This document shows positions 40,479 through 48,369 of a DNA stretch of 64,000 nucleotides, in pieces. The stretch comes from Flavipsychrobacter stenotrophus (lineage in GTDB: Bacteria > Bacteroidota > Bacteroidia > Chitinophagales > Chitinophagaceae). The DNA is taken from NCBI RefSeq assembly GCF_002954265.1, contig NZ_PPSL01000008.1, forward strand, positions 80,843 through 144,842. The letters are read 5' to 3'. The notes under the pieces were generated by a model that was not told where the DNA came from, searched no databases, and worked only from the letters and a program-made list of their open reading frames with translations. Numbering within the stretch: position 1 is the stretch's first letter; the number at the start of each line of letters is the position of its first letter. The translations under genes were made by a program, and so were the position numbers.

Positions 40479-40720
40479 GTTGACATACACGATAGAGATA
40501 TTAGTATCATTCTTGCACATTTTAAAGAAAGAAATATTGCCGAAGGTAAATGCGCTCTAAAGAAAGGACACATTACGCACAAATTCCTCATTATGCAATC
40601 TGGAAAACTGCTATTTATTTCCAAAAAATTTGACAGCCCATTATTGAGATGATCGCAGTTAAAAGGATGGATTGAACAGATTGAAAGCAAAGGTTCCTTT
40701 ACTATATCTTCAAAAGTCAG
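40479..40720 (+). pseudogene. Crp/Fnr-type regulator remnant
   Basis: In one frame, bases 40479-40649 encode VVDIHDRDISIILAHFKERN followed by IAEGKCALKKGHITHKFLIM and QSGKLLFISK. This is the start of a Bacteroidota cNMP-binding (Crp/Fnr) domain. A TGA at 40650-40652 follows, then about 25 codons of related-looking sequence (GWIEQIESKGSFTIS). No start codon is clear, and the rest of the cNMP domain and the helix-turn-helix are gone. An intact member of the same family lies nearby at 41694-42275 on the opposite strand. Confidence 0.6.
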
Positions 40721-40747
40721 AGTTATTCTATTGTCTTTATATATAGC

Positions 40748-41119
40748 TCATTTTACCCAATAGCTCCAGGGAATAACAAATGGCAGGACCAGCACCCAGA
40801 CTAAGAAGAAAGATGCCATGCCTGTGGGGAAGGCTTCCTCCTTTTTAATTGCGGGTACCGCCACTACTAATAGCCATGCTGCTTTGTAGATAAGCTGTAG
40901 CAATAGCACCGGAGAAAAAGAAATGGGCAACCAAAGCCCTAATAATGATAAGAGGGCTATTGCCAGCCACAAGGCTCCTACTAACCTGATAACTTCAGTC
41001 GATGGGTAGACATTTTGTAAAATCGTTGCGGAAGGTAATTTCGGGAAAAACAGCGAACAAATACCTATCCACCCTGCAACAACAATGTTGGCCAAGTATA
41101 CTAGTCTTATTGCTATCAT
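40748..41119 (-). CDS. small four-helix membrane protein
   Basis: A 123-residue protein with four hydrophobic segments near residues 4-26, 44-66, 68-90 and 101-119. I do not recognise a named family; the size and pattern fit the uncharacterised DoxX-like/DUF-type small inner-membrane proteins. It starts 10 bp after the stop of the SRPBCC gene on the same strand, so the two are probably co-transcribed. Confidence 0.7.
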   Translation of the reverse strand: MIAIRLVYLANIVVAGWIGICSLFFPKLPSATILQNVYPSTEVIRLVGALWLAIALLSLLGLWLPISFSPVLLLQLIYKAAWLLVVAVPAIKKEEAFPTGMASFFLVWVLVLPFVIPWSYWVK

Positions 41120-41129
41120 AAACTTTTAT

Positions 41130-41630
41130 TTAAAGAGTGTTAATCAGCTGTTCTTTGGTTTCCGCCATCTGCCTTATGTTTTTAAGAGTTTCCGGCAATA
41201 TCAGTCTATATTTTTTACCAAGTTTGTTACCCAGTATTTTTTTAAGTATACCGGTAAACTGTACGTCATGGGTAAAATATGTTCTAGCATTCTTTCCTTC
41301 CAGTGTTCTCTTGATGACCAAACGGCCAAGCGGTATCCTGGTCTTAAACGTATACGAACGGCCCGGTACAATTTCAGTAATAATAAATTTTGACTTCGGG
41401 CCTTGGTCGGGAATAAGTGTTCCGCGTGTACCAACCATAAATGTGCCAAAGAGCTGAGCGTCTTTGAGTCCTTTATCCCAATTTTCCCAATCAGGAACGT
41501 TGGTCCAAATTTGCCAGATTTTTTCGGCAGAGGCGGTAGTGCTATCTGTGCTGCTGAAATGATAATTTGTTTGTTGTGCGCTTGAGTTTATTACAGCACA
41601 CAGAGAGAGGAAAAGAAATGCTTGCTTCAT
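41130..41630 (-). CDS. SRPBCC (START/Bet v1-like) family protein with signal peptide
   Basis: A 166-residue protein. Residues 1-19 (MKQAFLFLSLCAVINSSAQ) are a signal peptide. The rest has the SRPBCC pattern: SAEKIWQIWTNVPDWENWDKG near the start, a central beta sheet (SKFIITEIVPGRSYTFKTR) and a long C-terminal helix (LPETLKNIRQMAETKEQL). The family forms a hydrophobic ligand cavity. Most bacterial members are cytoplasmic, so the exported form is notable. It is paired with the downstream membrane protein, and the Crp/Fnr gene lies 63 bp upstream on the same strand. Confidence 0.8.
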   Translation of the reverse strand: MKQAFLFLSLCAVINSSAQQTNYHFSSTDSTTASAEKIWQIWTNVPDWENWDKGLKDAQLFGTFMVGTRGTLIPDQGPKSKFIITEIVPGRSYTFKTRIPLGRLVIKRTLEGKNARTYFTHDVQFTGILKKILGNKLGKKYRLILPETLKNIRQMAETKEQLINTL

Positions 41631-41693
41631 CGTTCTAAAGATTAGTGAAATGATGAAGCGAAATTCACTTTAATTCTAGTCGACCCACTGCAC

Positions 41694-42275
41694 CTATGTT
41701 AACTTCGAAGGAGCCACTAGCTTTTTTCTTATCCTGCTCAGTGATTGCGGTGCGATGCCAAGGTACGAAGCAAGGTATTTTAGCGGTACACGCTGTAGTA
41801 GCGGAGAGTGCGTAACCAGCATTCGCTCGTACCTCAGTTCTGCTGTTTCCGTTTGTATTTCCTGCAAAATTTCTTCAGTATATTGTTGCACTTCCTGTAT
41901 GAGTTTGCGTATAAAGGTGTTCCAGCTCCTCAATTCCAGGAGTGCATTTGCCTGAGCTAAGGTTATCTGCCATATTACGGATGGCTCTATTGCTTGTATA
42001 TTCTCTTTTGCTGCTTGTTCCGTGGTAAAACTGACCTGCGAGGTAAAACAATACGGCGCCAATGTAAAGAACTTGGTAATGTCACTGCCGTCTTTATTGA
42101 TAAAAAAACGAAGTAGGCCACTCTCTACAAAATAAAGATAACGGCAAACTTTGCCTTCATGTAATAGTATTTCATTTTTTTTAACTACTCGTTCCTCCAT
42201 ACACGAAAGGATGGCCGCCCATTCGCTGTCAGGAAGAGATGTATAGTTTTGTATGAATGCTCTGAATTGGTTCAC
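41694..42275 (-). CDS. Crp/Fnr family transcriptional regulator
   Basis: A 193-residue regulator. The N-terminal cNMP-binding barrel (about residues 15-115) shows VVKKNEILLHEGKVCRYLYF, ESGLLRFFI and FFTLAPYCFTSQVSF. The C-terminal helix-turn-helix (about 145-190) contains VPLKYLASYLGIAPQSLSRI. The canonical cAMP-binding RxS residues are not evident, so the ligand is unknown. It starts 8 bp after the tetR stop, so the two regulators are probably one transcript. Confidence 0.9.
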   Translation of the reverse strand: MNQFRAFIQNYTSLPDSEWAAILSCMEERVVKKNEILLHEGKVCRYLYFVESGLLRFFINKDGSDITKFFTLAPYCFTSQVSFTTEQAAKENIQAIEPSVIWQITLAQANALLELRSWNTFIRKLIQEVQQYTEEILQEIQTETAELRYERMLVTHSPLLQRVPLKYLASYLGIAPQSLSRIRKKLVAPSKLT

Positions 42276-42283
42276 GATACAGC

Positions 42284-42970
42284 CTACTTCTTCTTTGCAT
42301 TATCCAACACACTATATACCATGTGGCTGAGATAGCTCACTACTATATTAGTATCTTTAACATTCCCAAAATCAGTAAGGCGCGGCAGGTGATCTTTAAA
42401 ATATATTTGCCGGTGAGCTGTTTCTATTAGCGTGCTGGCTAAGGAGTGAGGGTAAGGATATCCGGGCTTGTATTCCAAAAATATTTCCGCTATTCTATGA
42501 CATAGGTCTTTATAAGGTTTAAATAGCATTGCCTTGTTATCCTCAGTTACGTGCTTGGTAAGATATGATTTATCACCTTCTGATATTATGATCTTTTGCA
42601 GCACACTCTTGTTTATATGCTCAAGTGCAAATTCGTCTTTTTCCTGAAACGTCAATAATTTTAAAACAGCGTCAATTTTTTGTTTACTGTCACTTATATT
42701 ATTGGTACTAAATACAAGTTGGTATTCCAGCCATGTCCAGAACCAGGTTGTTATATAAGTGAGTAGTCTATGTTTATTTTCAAAGTATCTGTATATGCTG
42801 GCTTCTGTAGTACCTACCTTTATGGCCAGCTTTTTGAATGTAAACTCTTCGAAGCCCAACTCATAGATCATTTCAATTCCATGCCTTATTATGCCTTTGC
42901 CCAGTTCTGACGTTTCAGGATCGCGCAAATATAACTTAGCGTTCATTTTTATTTGTAATTGGACTTCCAT
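42284..42970 (-). CDS. TetR/AcrR family transcriptional regulator
   Basis: A 228-residue regulator. The N-terminal DNA-binding domain (about residues 20-70) includes GFEEFTFKKLAIKV and GTTEASIYRYFENKHRL, the family helix-turn-helix. The C-terminal ~150 residues are a helical ligand-binding domain starting with a Trp-rich TTWFWTWLEYQ. ATG 42946 is an alternative start. Two copies of an ATAGTAAT-type motif lie upstream (42972, 43053). The same motif occurs before the ABC exporter operon and the idh operon, which makes this gene the natural candidate for their regulator (inference). Confidence 0.9.
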   Translation of the reverse strand: MEVQLQIKMNAKLYLRDPETSELGKGIIRHGIEMIYELGFEEFTFKKLAIKVGTTEASIYRYFENKHRLLTYITTWFWTWLEYQLVFSTNNISDSKQKIDAVLKLLTFQEKDEFALEHINKSVLQKIIISEGDKSYLTKHVTEDNKAMLFKPYKDLCHRIAEIFLEYKPGYPYPHSLASTLIETAHRQIYFKDHLPRLTDFGNVKDTNIVVSYLSHMVYSVLDNAKKK

Positions 42971-42971
42971 A

Positions 42972-42984
42972 ATAGTAATAACAT
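42972..42984. promoter_or_regulatory. ATAGTAAT-type motif at the tetR start
   Basis: ATAGTAATAACAT, 10 of 13 matches to the exporter-upstream motif, begins 2 bp before the tetR start codon. If bound by its own product it would block transcription or initiation. Confidence 0.3.
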
Positions 42985-43052
42985 TTGCAGAAGCAAAGTT
43001 AGCATTTAAGATTGACTCAGTTTAATGAATAATATTCTTTTGTACGTTTGCG

Positions 43053-43065
43053 ATAGTAATACAAT
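43053..43065. promoter_or_regulatory. ATAGTAAT-type motif upstream of tetR
   Basis: ATAGTAATACAAT, 11 of 13 matches to ATAGTAATGCTAT, lies in the 109-bp gap between the sbtA stop and the tetR start, about 83 bp upstream of tetR. Confidence 0.35.
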
Positions 43066-43079
43066 CATTCAATAATTAC

Positions 43080-44042
43080 TTAAAACGACTGTATCACCAA
43101 CCAATAAAATGGCAGTCCGATGGTAATATTGAAGGGGAATGTTAACCCCAGTGCCATGGGTACGTACAGGCCGGGATCTGCTTGAGGAGCGGCTTGTTTC
43201 ATAGCAGCTGGCACAGCAATGTAAGACGCACTGGCGGCCAGAATTGCTATCAATAGTCGGTTACCGGGGTGAATACCCATATAGTGGGTAATTATGACCG
43301 ACATTAAACCATTTACTATCGGTATGATGATTGCAAATAGCGTTACAAACCAGCCGTAATTTTTGAATGCTGAGAAGCGTCTTGCAGCTACCATTCCCAT
43401 TTCTAAAAGGAAGATCGCCAGAAAACCCTTGAAAATATCGGTGGTAAATGGTTTGATCCCTTCAGCCCCCTTCACATCTGCAATGATCCCTATTACTAAA
43501 CTGCCTACGATCATAAACACACTCCCATTTGTAAGAGATTCGTGTACAATGCTTCCCATGCCATGATCATTGCCTGTTTGTGTTCCGTATTTCCGCATCA
43601 GCATTACCCCTATTATTATTGCCGGGGCTTCCATTAATGCCATTGATGCTACCATGTGTCCGCCGTAGTTTACCTTCAGGCTATCTAAAAACAAAGTGGC
43701 TGTTACAAATGTTACAGCACTTACAGAGCCATATGTAGCGGCTATTGCTCCGGCATTTTCTACACTTAGTCTTGTCTTCAGCAGAAAGAATGTATACATA
43801 GGAACCACAGTAGCAAGTGATATGGATAATAGCAATGTAACAATGATCTCCCTGTTCAAGCCGCTATGAGCTAGTTCCTGGCCCCCCTTAAAGCCAATTG
43901 AAAATAAAAGATACAGGGATATAAATTTTGAAGTCGATGGTGGTATTTCAAGGTCACTTTTTACCAGAGAAGCTAGCACCCCGAGGGCGAAAAATAGCAA
44001 TGTTGGATTGGTAAGGTTGTTTATCAAAAGGTTGTAATTCAT
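43080..44042 (-). CDS. sbtA: SbtA-type sodium-dependent bicarbonate permease
   Basis: A 320-residue integral membrane protein with about ten hydrophobic helices. Family features include NPTLLFFALGVLASLVKSDLEIP, LYLLFSIGFKGGQELAHSG, AAATYGSVSAVTF-like AIAATYGSVSAVTFVTA, and the C-terminal ASASYIAVPAAMKQA. In cyanobacteria SbtA imports HCO3- with Na+ and is inhibited by a PII-like SbtB. No SbtB homologue is recognised here. It starts 15 bp after the DUF6671 stop and is the last gene of a probable six-gene operon that also encodes bicarbonate-using PurK. Confidence 0.88.
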   Translation of the reverse strand: MNYNLLINNLTNPTLLFFALGVLASLVKSDLEIPPSTSKFISLYLLFSIGFKGGQELAHSGLNREIIVTLLLSISLATVVPMYTFFLLKTRLSVENAGAIAATYGSVSAVTFVTATLFLDSLKVNYGGHMVASMALMEAPAIIIGVMLMRKYGTQTGNDHGMGSIVHESLTNGSVFMIVGSLVIGIIADVKGAEGIKPFTTDIFKGFLAIFLLEMGMVAARRFSAFKNYGWFVTLFAIIIPIVNGLMSVIITHYMGIHPGNRLLIAILAASASYIAVPAAMKQAAPQADPGLYVPMALGLTFPFNITIGLPFYWLVIQSF

Positions 44043-44057
44043 CTCTTTGTTTTATGT

Positions 44058-44915
44058 TCAGGGGTTGCAGTAATCGCAATACATCGGGTCTTCATATTCC
44101 TGCCCGTTGGGGTATTTTATCTCGGCTCTATGTTCGCACTTTTGGCACTCGTATACAAATGAGTAGGTGCTTCTTGTTGGCGATCCGCACATCTTGCAAG
44201 GCAATCCGACCCTCACAGTTTTCACATCAAATCCTGGTAAGGAGCAATTGGGGCATATGTTATGAATGGTTTTTACAAGCTTCGTTGTTGCCTCATGTAT
44301 TACTCTTTGCCGGGTAGGGTTGTGCATTGCTCTCATGTCGGTCTCTACAAAGACCGCACCGTATTTTCTAAAGAACACTTCAAATGTGTCCTGAAGACTG
44401 TCCCAAGATGAAATGCCCTTCACTATATCTTCATTACCGTTCTTTGATTTGCGGACAATAAGGCTATGAGATGGAAATGAAGATGCTTCAGCAAATTTCT
44501 TAGTTTCCGGCCAATCTGTAAACAGGTCTCCGGCAAAGTTTGTATCTCTACTGATTACCCTCGCTTTTATTTCCAGTTTGTTCTTCAGGTCAACAAATAC
44601 AAGTATTTCATCGTCCGCTGCTGCGAAAAACATTGTCGGGTGCGGGCCAAATGAGCCTTCACTGGCAATAGCCAGATCGCATCCGGTCAGTTCACATGCG
44701 GCAATGCACTTTATTCTTCCTGCTTCTACCGGGTCAACAATTCGCTCAATTTCACCACTAAAGGTTCCGTATGTATCTGTATTGAAATGCTCAGGTACAA
44801 CGATCTCTACACCCAATTCTCTCGTCAGAATTGGACCTATGGTGGCTTCTTTACCATGCATTGTTGCGATAACGAGTTTTCGCCCCGCGAAGTATTGTCT
44901 GATTTTATCATTCAT
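44058..44915 (-). CDS. DUF6671 family protein with C-terminal zinc-ribbon motifs
   Basis: A 285-residue protein. I chose ATG 44915 (MNDKIRQYFAGRKLVIATMH) over a TTG at 44924 because it follows the preceding stop by one base. Residues 10-200 are an alpha/beta domain (VIATMHGKEATIGPILTREL, VEAGRIKCIAACELTGCDLA, ASEGSFGPHP). The C-terminus has two Cys-rich knuckles, CPNCSLPGF...CKMCGSP and CQKCEHR...CDYCNP, likely binding zinc. The biochemical role is not known to me. It is tightly coupled to the small gene upstream and to sbtA downstream, so a link to bicarbonate transport or signalling is a fair inference. Confidence 0.8.
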   Translation of the reverse strand: MNDKIRQYFAGRKLVIATMHGKEATIGPILTRELGVEIVVPEHFNTDTYGTFSGEIERIVDPVEAGRIKCIAACELTGCDLAIASEGSFGPHPTMFFAAADDEILVFVDLKNKLEIKARVISRDTNFAGDLFTDWPETKKFAEASSFPSHSLIVRKSKNGNEDIVKGISSWDSLQDTFEVFFRKYGAVFVETDMRAMHNPTRQRVIHEATTKLVKTIHNICPNCSLPGFDVKTVRVGLPCKMCGSPTRSTYSFVYECQKCEHRAEIKYPNGQEYEDPMYCDYCNP

Positions 44916-44916
44916 A

Positions 44917-45180
44917 TTAATCAACCACCGGTTCTACAACAAATATTGCATGAAGATTTACTCTTTTGTTTCCGATCTTATCTAACGCTTTATTCAATTC
45001 TTCTCCTACTATATTTCTTCTTTCCTCGTCGTATTCCAAGTAGTCCTCTTCTATACTATTGCCTTTGAAACTTCAAAGCTCTACCTGAATTTTATCTTTT
45101 ATCAAATTCATGATCAAGCCTTTGGCATGTTCCGACTGAAAGCAGCCCTGTATCATTACGATATCGCTTTGCTGTACCAT
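44917..45180 (-). pseudogene. small gene interrupted by an in-frame UGA
   Basis: From ATG 45180 the frame reads MVQQSDIVMIQGCFQSEHAK then GLIMNLIKDKIQVEL, then TGA (45073-45075). It continues in the same frame as SFKGNSIEEDYLEYDEERRN ... KALDKIGNKRVNLHAIFVVE to TAA at 44917-44919. Without the TGA it is an ordinary ~87-residue alpha/beta protein. It fills the only gap in the operon: 33 bp after purE, and its final stop is 1 bp before the DUF6671 start. There is no ATG after the TGA. It is either a recent nonsense mutation, a sequencing error, or readthrough. I do not recognise the family; it is not clearly SbtB/PII-like. Confidence 0.55.
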
Positions 45181-45213
45181 ATATTGCGTTTGTGAAGTGA
45201 AAATGAATACTTA

Positions 45214-45711
45214 CTATGCCTTCAGAGAAATACTCGTTTGCTGGGCTTTAACTTTTTCCACATTTTTTAGTTTTGCATCTTTTAGCATGGTCATGAGCCG
45301 ATCATCATGGGTTGCCAATATTTGTACTGCCAGCAAGCCCGCGTTATGAGCGCCGTTTACGGCAACCGTTGCAACAGGAATGTCATTCGGCATCTGCACG
45401 ATCGATAGCAGTGAATCCCATCCATCTAGGGAGTTACTTGATTTTACCGGCACGCCTATTACAGGTAGAGTAGTTATTGCGGCAACCATACCAGGTAAGT
45501 GTGCAGAGCCTCCCGCGCCAGCAATAATAACCTTAAGGCCTCGTTCAAGCGCAGTGTTCGCGTAATCAAACATTATTTGTGGACTGCGATGTGCTGATAT
45601 CACAGTGAATTCATAAGGGATTTTATAAAGATCCAAAATGTCTGCCGCGGGTTTCATGATAGCAGCATCAGAGCTGCTACCCATAATTATTCCTATCATT
45701 GGTGCTTCCAT
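45214..45711 (-). CDS. purE: N5-carboxyaminoimidazole ribonucleotide mutase PurE
   Basis: A 165-residue class I PurE that converts N5-CAIR to CAIR in de novo purine synthesis. Motifs: [14 protein letters not shown] (phosphate binding), [11 protein letters not shown] with the catalytic His, [16 protein letters not shown] and [12 protein letters not shown]. It starts 4 bp after the purK stop on the same strand, the normal pairing. The extra ~10 C-terminal residues ([13 protein letters not shown]) are not part of the core. Confidence 0.96.
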   Translation of the reverse strand: MEAPMIGIIMGSSSDAAIMKPAADILDLYKIPYEFTVISAHRSPQIMFDYANTALERGLKVIIAGAGGSAHLPGMVAAITTLPVIGVPVKSSNSLDGWDSLLSIVQMPNDIPVATVAVNGAHNAGLLAVQILATHDDRLMTMLKDAKLKNVEKVKAQQTSISLKA

Positions 45712-45715
45712 AATC

Positions 45716-46825
45716 CTAGTTTAAAATGTTTTTAATAGCTGCTATTTGTGCAATTACGCCTTCTATATTCGGTTCTGTAATAGTTATGTGTCCTATCTTT
45801 CTGCCTGGCTTACTGTTCTGCTTTCCGTAGTAGTGAAGGTGTATGGCAGGTCTGTTCATAATAGCAGACAGGTCGAGTCGCTTGCCCGTTTCTATCAGGT
45901 TAACTAACCCTGCTTTGCAATTGAGTCGGGTGTCTCCAAGAGGAATGCCTGTTATAGCTCGTATCAGCTGTTCATATTGCGATGTTGCGCAAGCTTCTAT
46001 AGTGTGGTGTCCACTGTTATGAGGCCTTGGTGCTATTTCATTGACCAGCAATTTATTGTCATCGGTAATAAACATTTCGATGGCCATGATGCCTACTAAA
46101 GACATTTTAGTAGCAATCTTTATAGCTATTGCATAAGCTTGATTAGTGATCTCGAAATCAAGACTGGCGGGGCAGATCTGAAAGTCAAGCAGGTGCTTTT
46201 CCGGATCAAATACCATTAGCGTTGGTTCGTAGTATTCAATCGCTCCGTCTTCGCCTCTTGCTACGATCACGGATATTTCCTGTTTTATCTTGACCTTCTG
46301 CTCCAGGATAGCCGGCCCATCGAAAGCGTTTTCTATGTCTTTTTCACTGTGTAACATCATTACACCCTTTCCGTCATAACCGTTTCGCCTCATCTTCAGG
46401 CATGCCGGTAGTCTTGACGTATGACCATATAACTCATCTTTACTCGCTACTGGTACGTAGGGTACTACTGGAATATTATGAAGTTTCAGGAATTCTTTCT
46501 GCTCCTGTTTATCCTGAATAGTAGCTAACAACTCAGGTGATGGATGTATCTGTACTCCCTTATCTTGTAAGTACTTTAAGGCTTTAGTACTTACTGCTTC
46601 TTTTTCAATAGTCACTATATCGCATTGCGCTCCAAATGCCACTACATCGTCATAGTTCTCAGGATCTCCGAGAGTAAATGAATTTGTATATCTGGCTGCC
46701 GGGGCATTAACATCCTTATCTAATACCGAAATTTCAAATCCATAGTCTATAGCAGATCTTATGAGCATAGCTCCAAGCTGACCGCCGCCCAATATGCCTA
46801 TACGTAGTTTCTTATTGTGTATCAT
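45716..46825 (-). CDS. purK: N5-carboxyaminoimidazole ribonucleotide synthase PurK
   Basis: A 369-residue ATP-grasp enzyme that uses ATP and HCO3- to turn AIR into N5-CAIR. The N-terminal [12 protein letters not shown] opens the preATP-grasp fold. The ATP-grasp region includes [33 protein letters not shown] and [18 protein letters not shown] short C-terminal domain follows. It lies 8 bp downstream of idh and 4 bp upstream of purE. As a bicarbonate consumer it fits the presence of the bicarbonate permease gene in the same operon. Confidence 0.96.
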   Translation of the reverse strand: MIHNKKLRIGILGGGQLGAMLIRSAIDYGFEISVLDKDVNAPAARYTNSFTLGDPENYDDVVAFGAQCDIVTIEKEAVSTKALKYLQDKGVQIHPSPELLATIQDKQEQKEFLKLHNIPVVPYVPVASKDELYGHTSRLPACLKMRRNGYDGKGVMMLHSEKDIENAFDGPAILEQKVKIKQEISVIVARGEDGAIEYYEPTLMVFDPEKHLLDFQICPASLDFEITNQAYAIAIKIATKMSLVGIMAIEMFITDDNKLLVNEIAPRPHNSGHHTIEACATSQYEQLIRAITGIPLGDTRLNCKAGLVNLIETGKRLDLSAIMNRPAIHLHYYGKQNSKPGRKIGHITITEPNIEGVIAQIAAIKNILN

Positions 46826-46833
46826 AGAGTTAA

Positions 46834-48285
46834 TTATTGTCCTTGAGCCAGAGAATATGACTTAACACCTCCATACATCATCAACCATTCAATGGAGCAG
46901 ATTTTTATTGACCTCGATATCTCTTTTGCGAAATCTAGAATTTCATCTGCTGTCAAAGATGGCGCACCGGGCTCTCTCTCTATTCTCACTCTGAATTGAT
47001 CTACACAATCAGTAAGCAGAGACCCTTCAGGATAAACTTGCGTACCCCGGTTACTGATCATGATCAATGACATATTTTCCGGCAACTTGTCTTTGAATTT
47101 GTGTGCAATAACCTTTGGTTGTTCGGTGCTTTCTACAAAAAAGTCCGCTCCATTTACTATAGCCTCACCCTTGGTAGGTGTATGGAGTATCTGATATACT
47201 TCCCTTTTGCTTTGGGTGTTTATCAAGGCATGGTTAGTGGTGTCAGTATTGGTTGACAGTTGCAGGTTCTTAATGATCTGATCTGCAAATTGAGTTGTAT
47301 TCAATTGTTTTTCCACCCCATGTCCAAAATCTATTGTGTGGTACCCTTGTTGCAGCGTAGTATATAATGAGTTCTCAATGGTAATTGCTTCCTTTGTCAT
47401 CCCAAGATGTCGAAGCATCATGCAGCTACTTATCAGCAATGCGGTTGGGTTGGCAATGTTCTTGCCTGCTATGTCGGGTGCAGACCCGTGCACTGCTTCA
47501 AATATGCATACATTGTCGCCGATATTAGCCGACGGAGCAAACCCCAACCCGCCCACCAGGCCTGCACATAGGTCTGAAAGAATGTCTCCCTGTAGGTTTG
47601 GGAGGACAATGATCTCAAAGTCATTTGGACGTGCTACCAGTTTCATTGCAAGATCATCAACTATTATGTCGGTAGCTTTTATTTCAGGATAGTCTTTTGC
47701 CACTTCGTAGAAGCTCTCAAGGAAGAGTCCGTCAGTAAGCTTCATTATGTTTGCCTTGTGCCCGCAGGTAACCTTTTTTGCACCTCTCTTACGCGCCATT
47801 TCAAATGTGTACTTATGCACCTGCATAGACCCCGGGCGTGTTATAAATCTGCGGCAAAGTGCTACATCTTCTGTTAGCATGTGTTCTATTCCCCCGTAAG
47901 TATCTTCGATATTTTCCCTTACCATGGTAATGTCTATAGGTATACTGGCCTTAGAGAAAACCGTGTCCACTCCATTAAGTGATTTGAAAACACGTTTGTT
48001 GGCATATGTACTCCACATTTTTCTTGCAGTTACATTTATGCTTTTCATTCCCTTTCCTTTAGGAGTTTCCATCGGGCCTTTTAGTAGTATTCCCAGGTCC
48101 TCAATTGTGTTCTTTGCAATAGGTGTCATTCCCGACGAGTGGCCTTGCTCGTACCAGGTTTTACCCATATCCACCAGTTCGAAATCTAATGGCGCACCAG
48201 TAGCTCTGATACTAGATAGGGTTGCGTCCATTATCTCAGGACCGATCCCATCTCCTTTGGCAACAGCTATTTTTATTTTTTGCAT
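46834..48285 (-). CDS. icd: NADP-dependent isocitrate dehydrogenase
   Basis: A 483-residue enzyme; I chose ATG 48285 (MQKIKIAVAKGDGIGPEIMD) because the upstream 16 codons to 48333 are not family-like and 483 residues is the size of the Rickettsia-type NADP enzyme. It decarboxylates isocitrate to 2-oxoglutarate with NADPH production. Motifs: KGPMETPKGKGMKSINV, MVRENIEDTYGGIEHM, HKANIMKLTDG, and PNLQGDILSDLCAGLVGGLG with FEAVHGSAPDIAGKN. A C-terminal extension of ~150 residues (from about 330) is characteristic of this type. It heads the purK-purE operon, with spacings of 8 and 4 bp. Its upstream region carries two ATAGTAAT-type motifs. Confidence 0.93.
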   Translation of the reverse strand: MQKIKIAVAKGDGIGPEIMDATLSSIRATGAPLDFELVDMGKTWYEQGHSSGMTPIAKNTIEDLGILLKGPMETPKGKGMKSINVTARKMWSTYANKRVFKSLNGVDTVFSKASIPIDITMVRENIEDTYGGIEHMLTEDVALCRRFITRPGSMQVHKYTFEMARKRGAKKVTCGHKANIMKLTDGLFLESFYEVAKDYPEIKATDIIVDDLAMKLVARPNDFEIIVLPNLQGDILSDLCAGLVGGLGFAPSANIGDNVCIFEAVHGSAPDIAGKNIANPTALLISSCMMLRHLGMTKEAITIENSLYTTLQQGYHTIDFGHGVEKQLNTTQFADQIIKNLQLSTNTDTTNHALINTQSKREVYQILHTPTKGEAIVNGADFFVESTEQPKVIAHKFKDKLPENMSLIMISNRGTQVYPEGSLLTDCVDQFRVRIEREPGAPSLTADEILDFAKEISRSIKICSIEWLMMYGGVKSYSLAQGQ

Positions 48286-48356
48286 AATGGCTTTGATGTG
48301 TTTTTCCCACCTTTTGTGCACATCACTATGCAAAAGTAATAAAACTATTTGTAATA

Positions 48357-48369
48357 GTAGTAATGCTAT
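48357..48369. promoter_or_regulatory. ATAGTAATGCTAT-type motif upstream of idh
   Basis: GTAGTAATGCTAT matches the exporter-upstream motif at 12 of 13 positions and lies 72 bp before the idh start (minus strand). Next to it is another palindrome, CTATT-TGT-AATAG (48345-48357). Confidence 0.45.

Noticed and set aside
41137..41457. Plus-strand frames opposite the SRPBCC gene
   Set aside because: The minus-strand frame has a signal peptide and SRPBCC pattern; the plus-strand frames are shadows.
45073..45075. Selenocysteine decoding of the in-frame TGA
   Set aside because: No selenocysteine genes or convincing SECIS hairpin are visible, and the flanking residues do not resemble a known selenoprotein; mutation or error is simpler.
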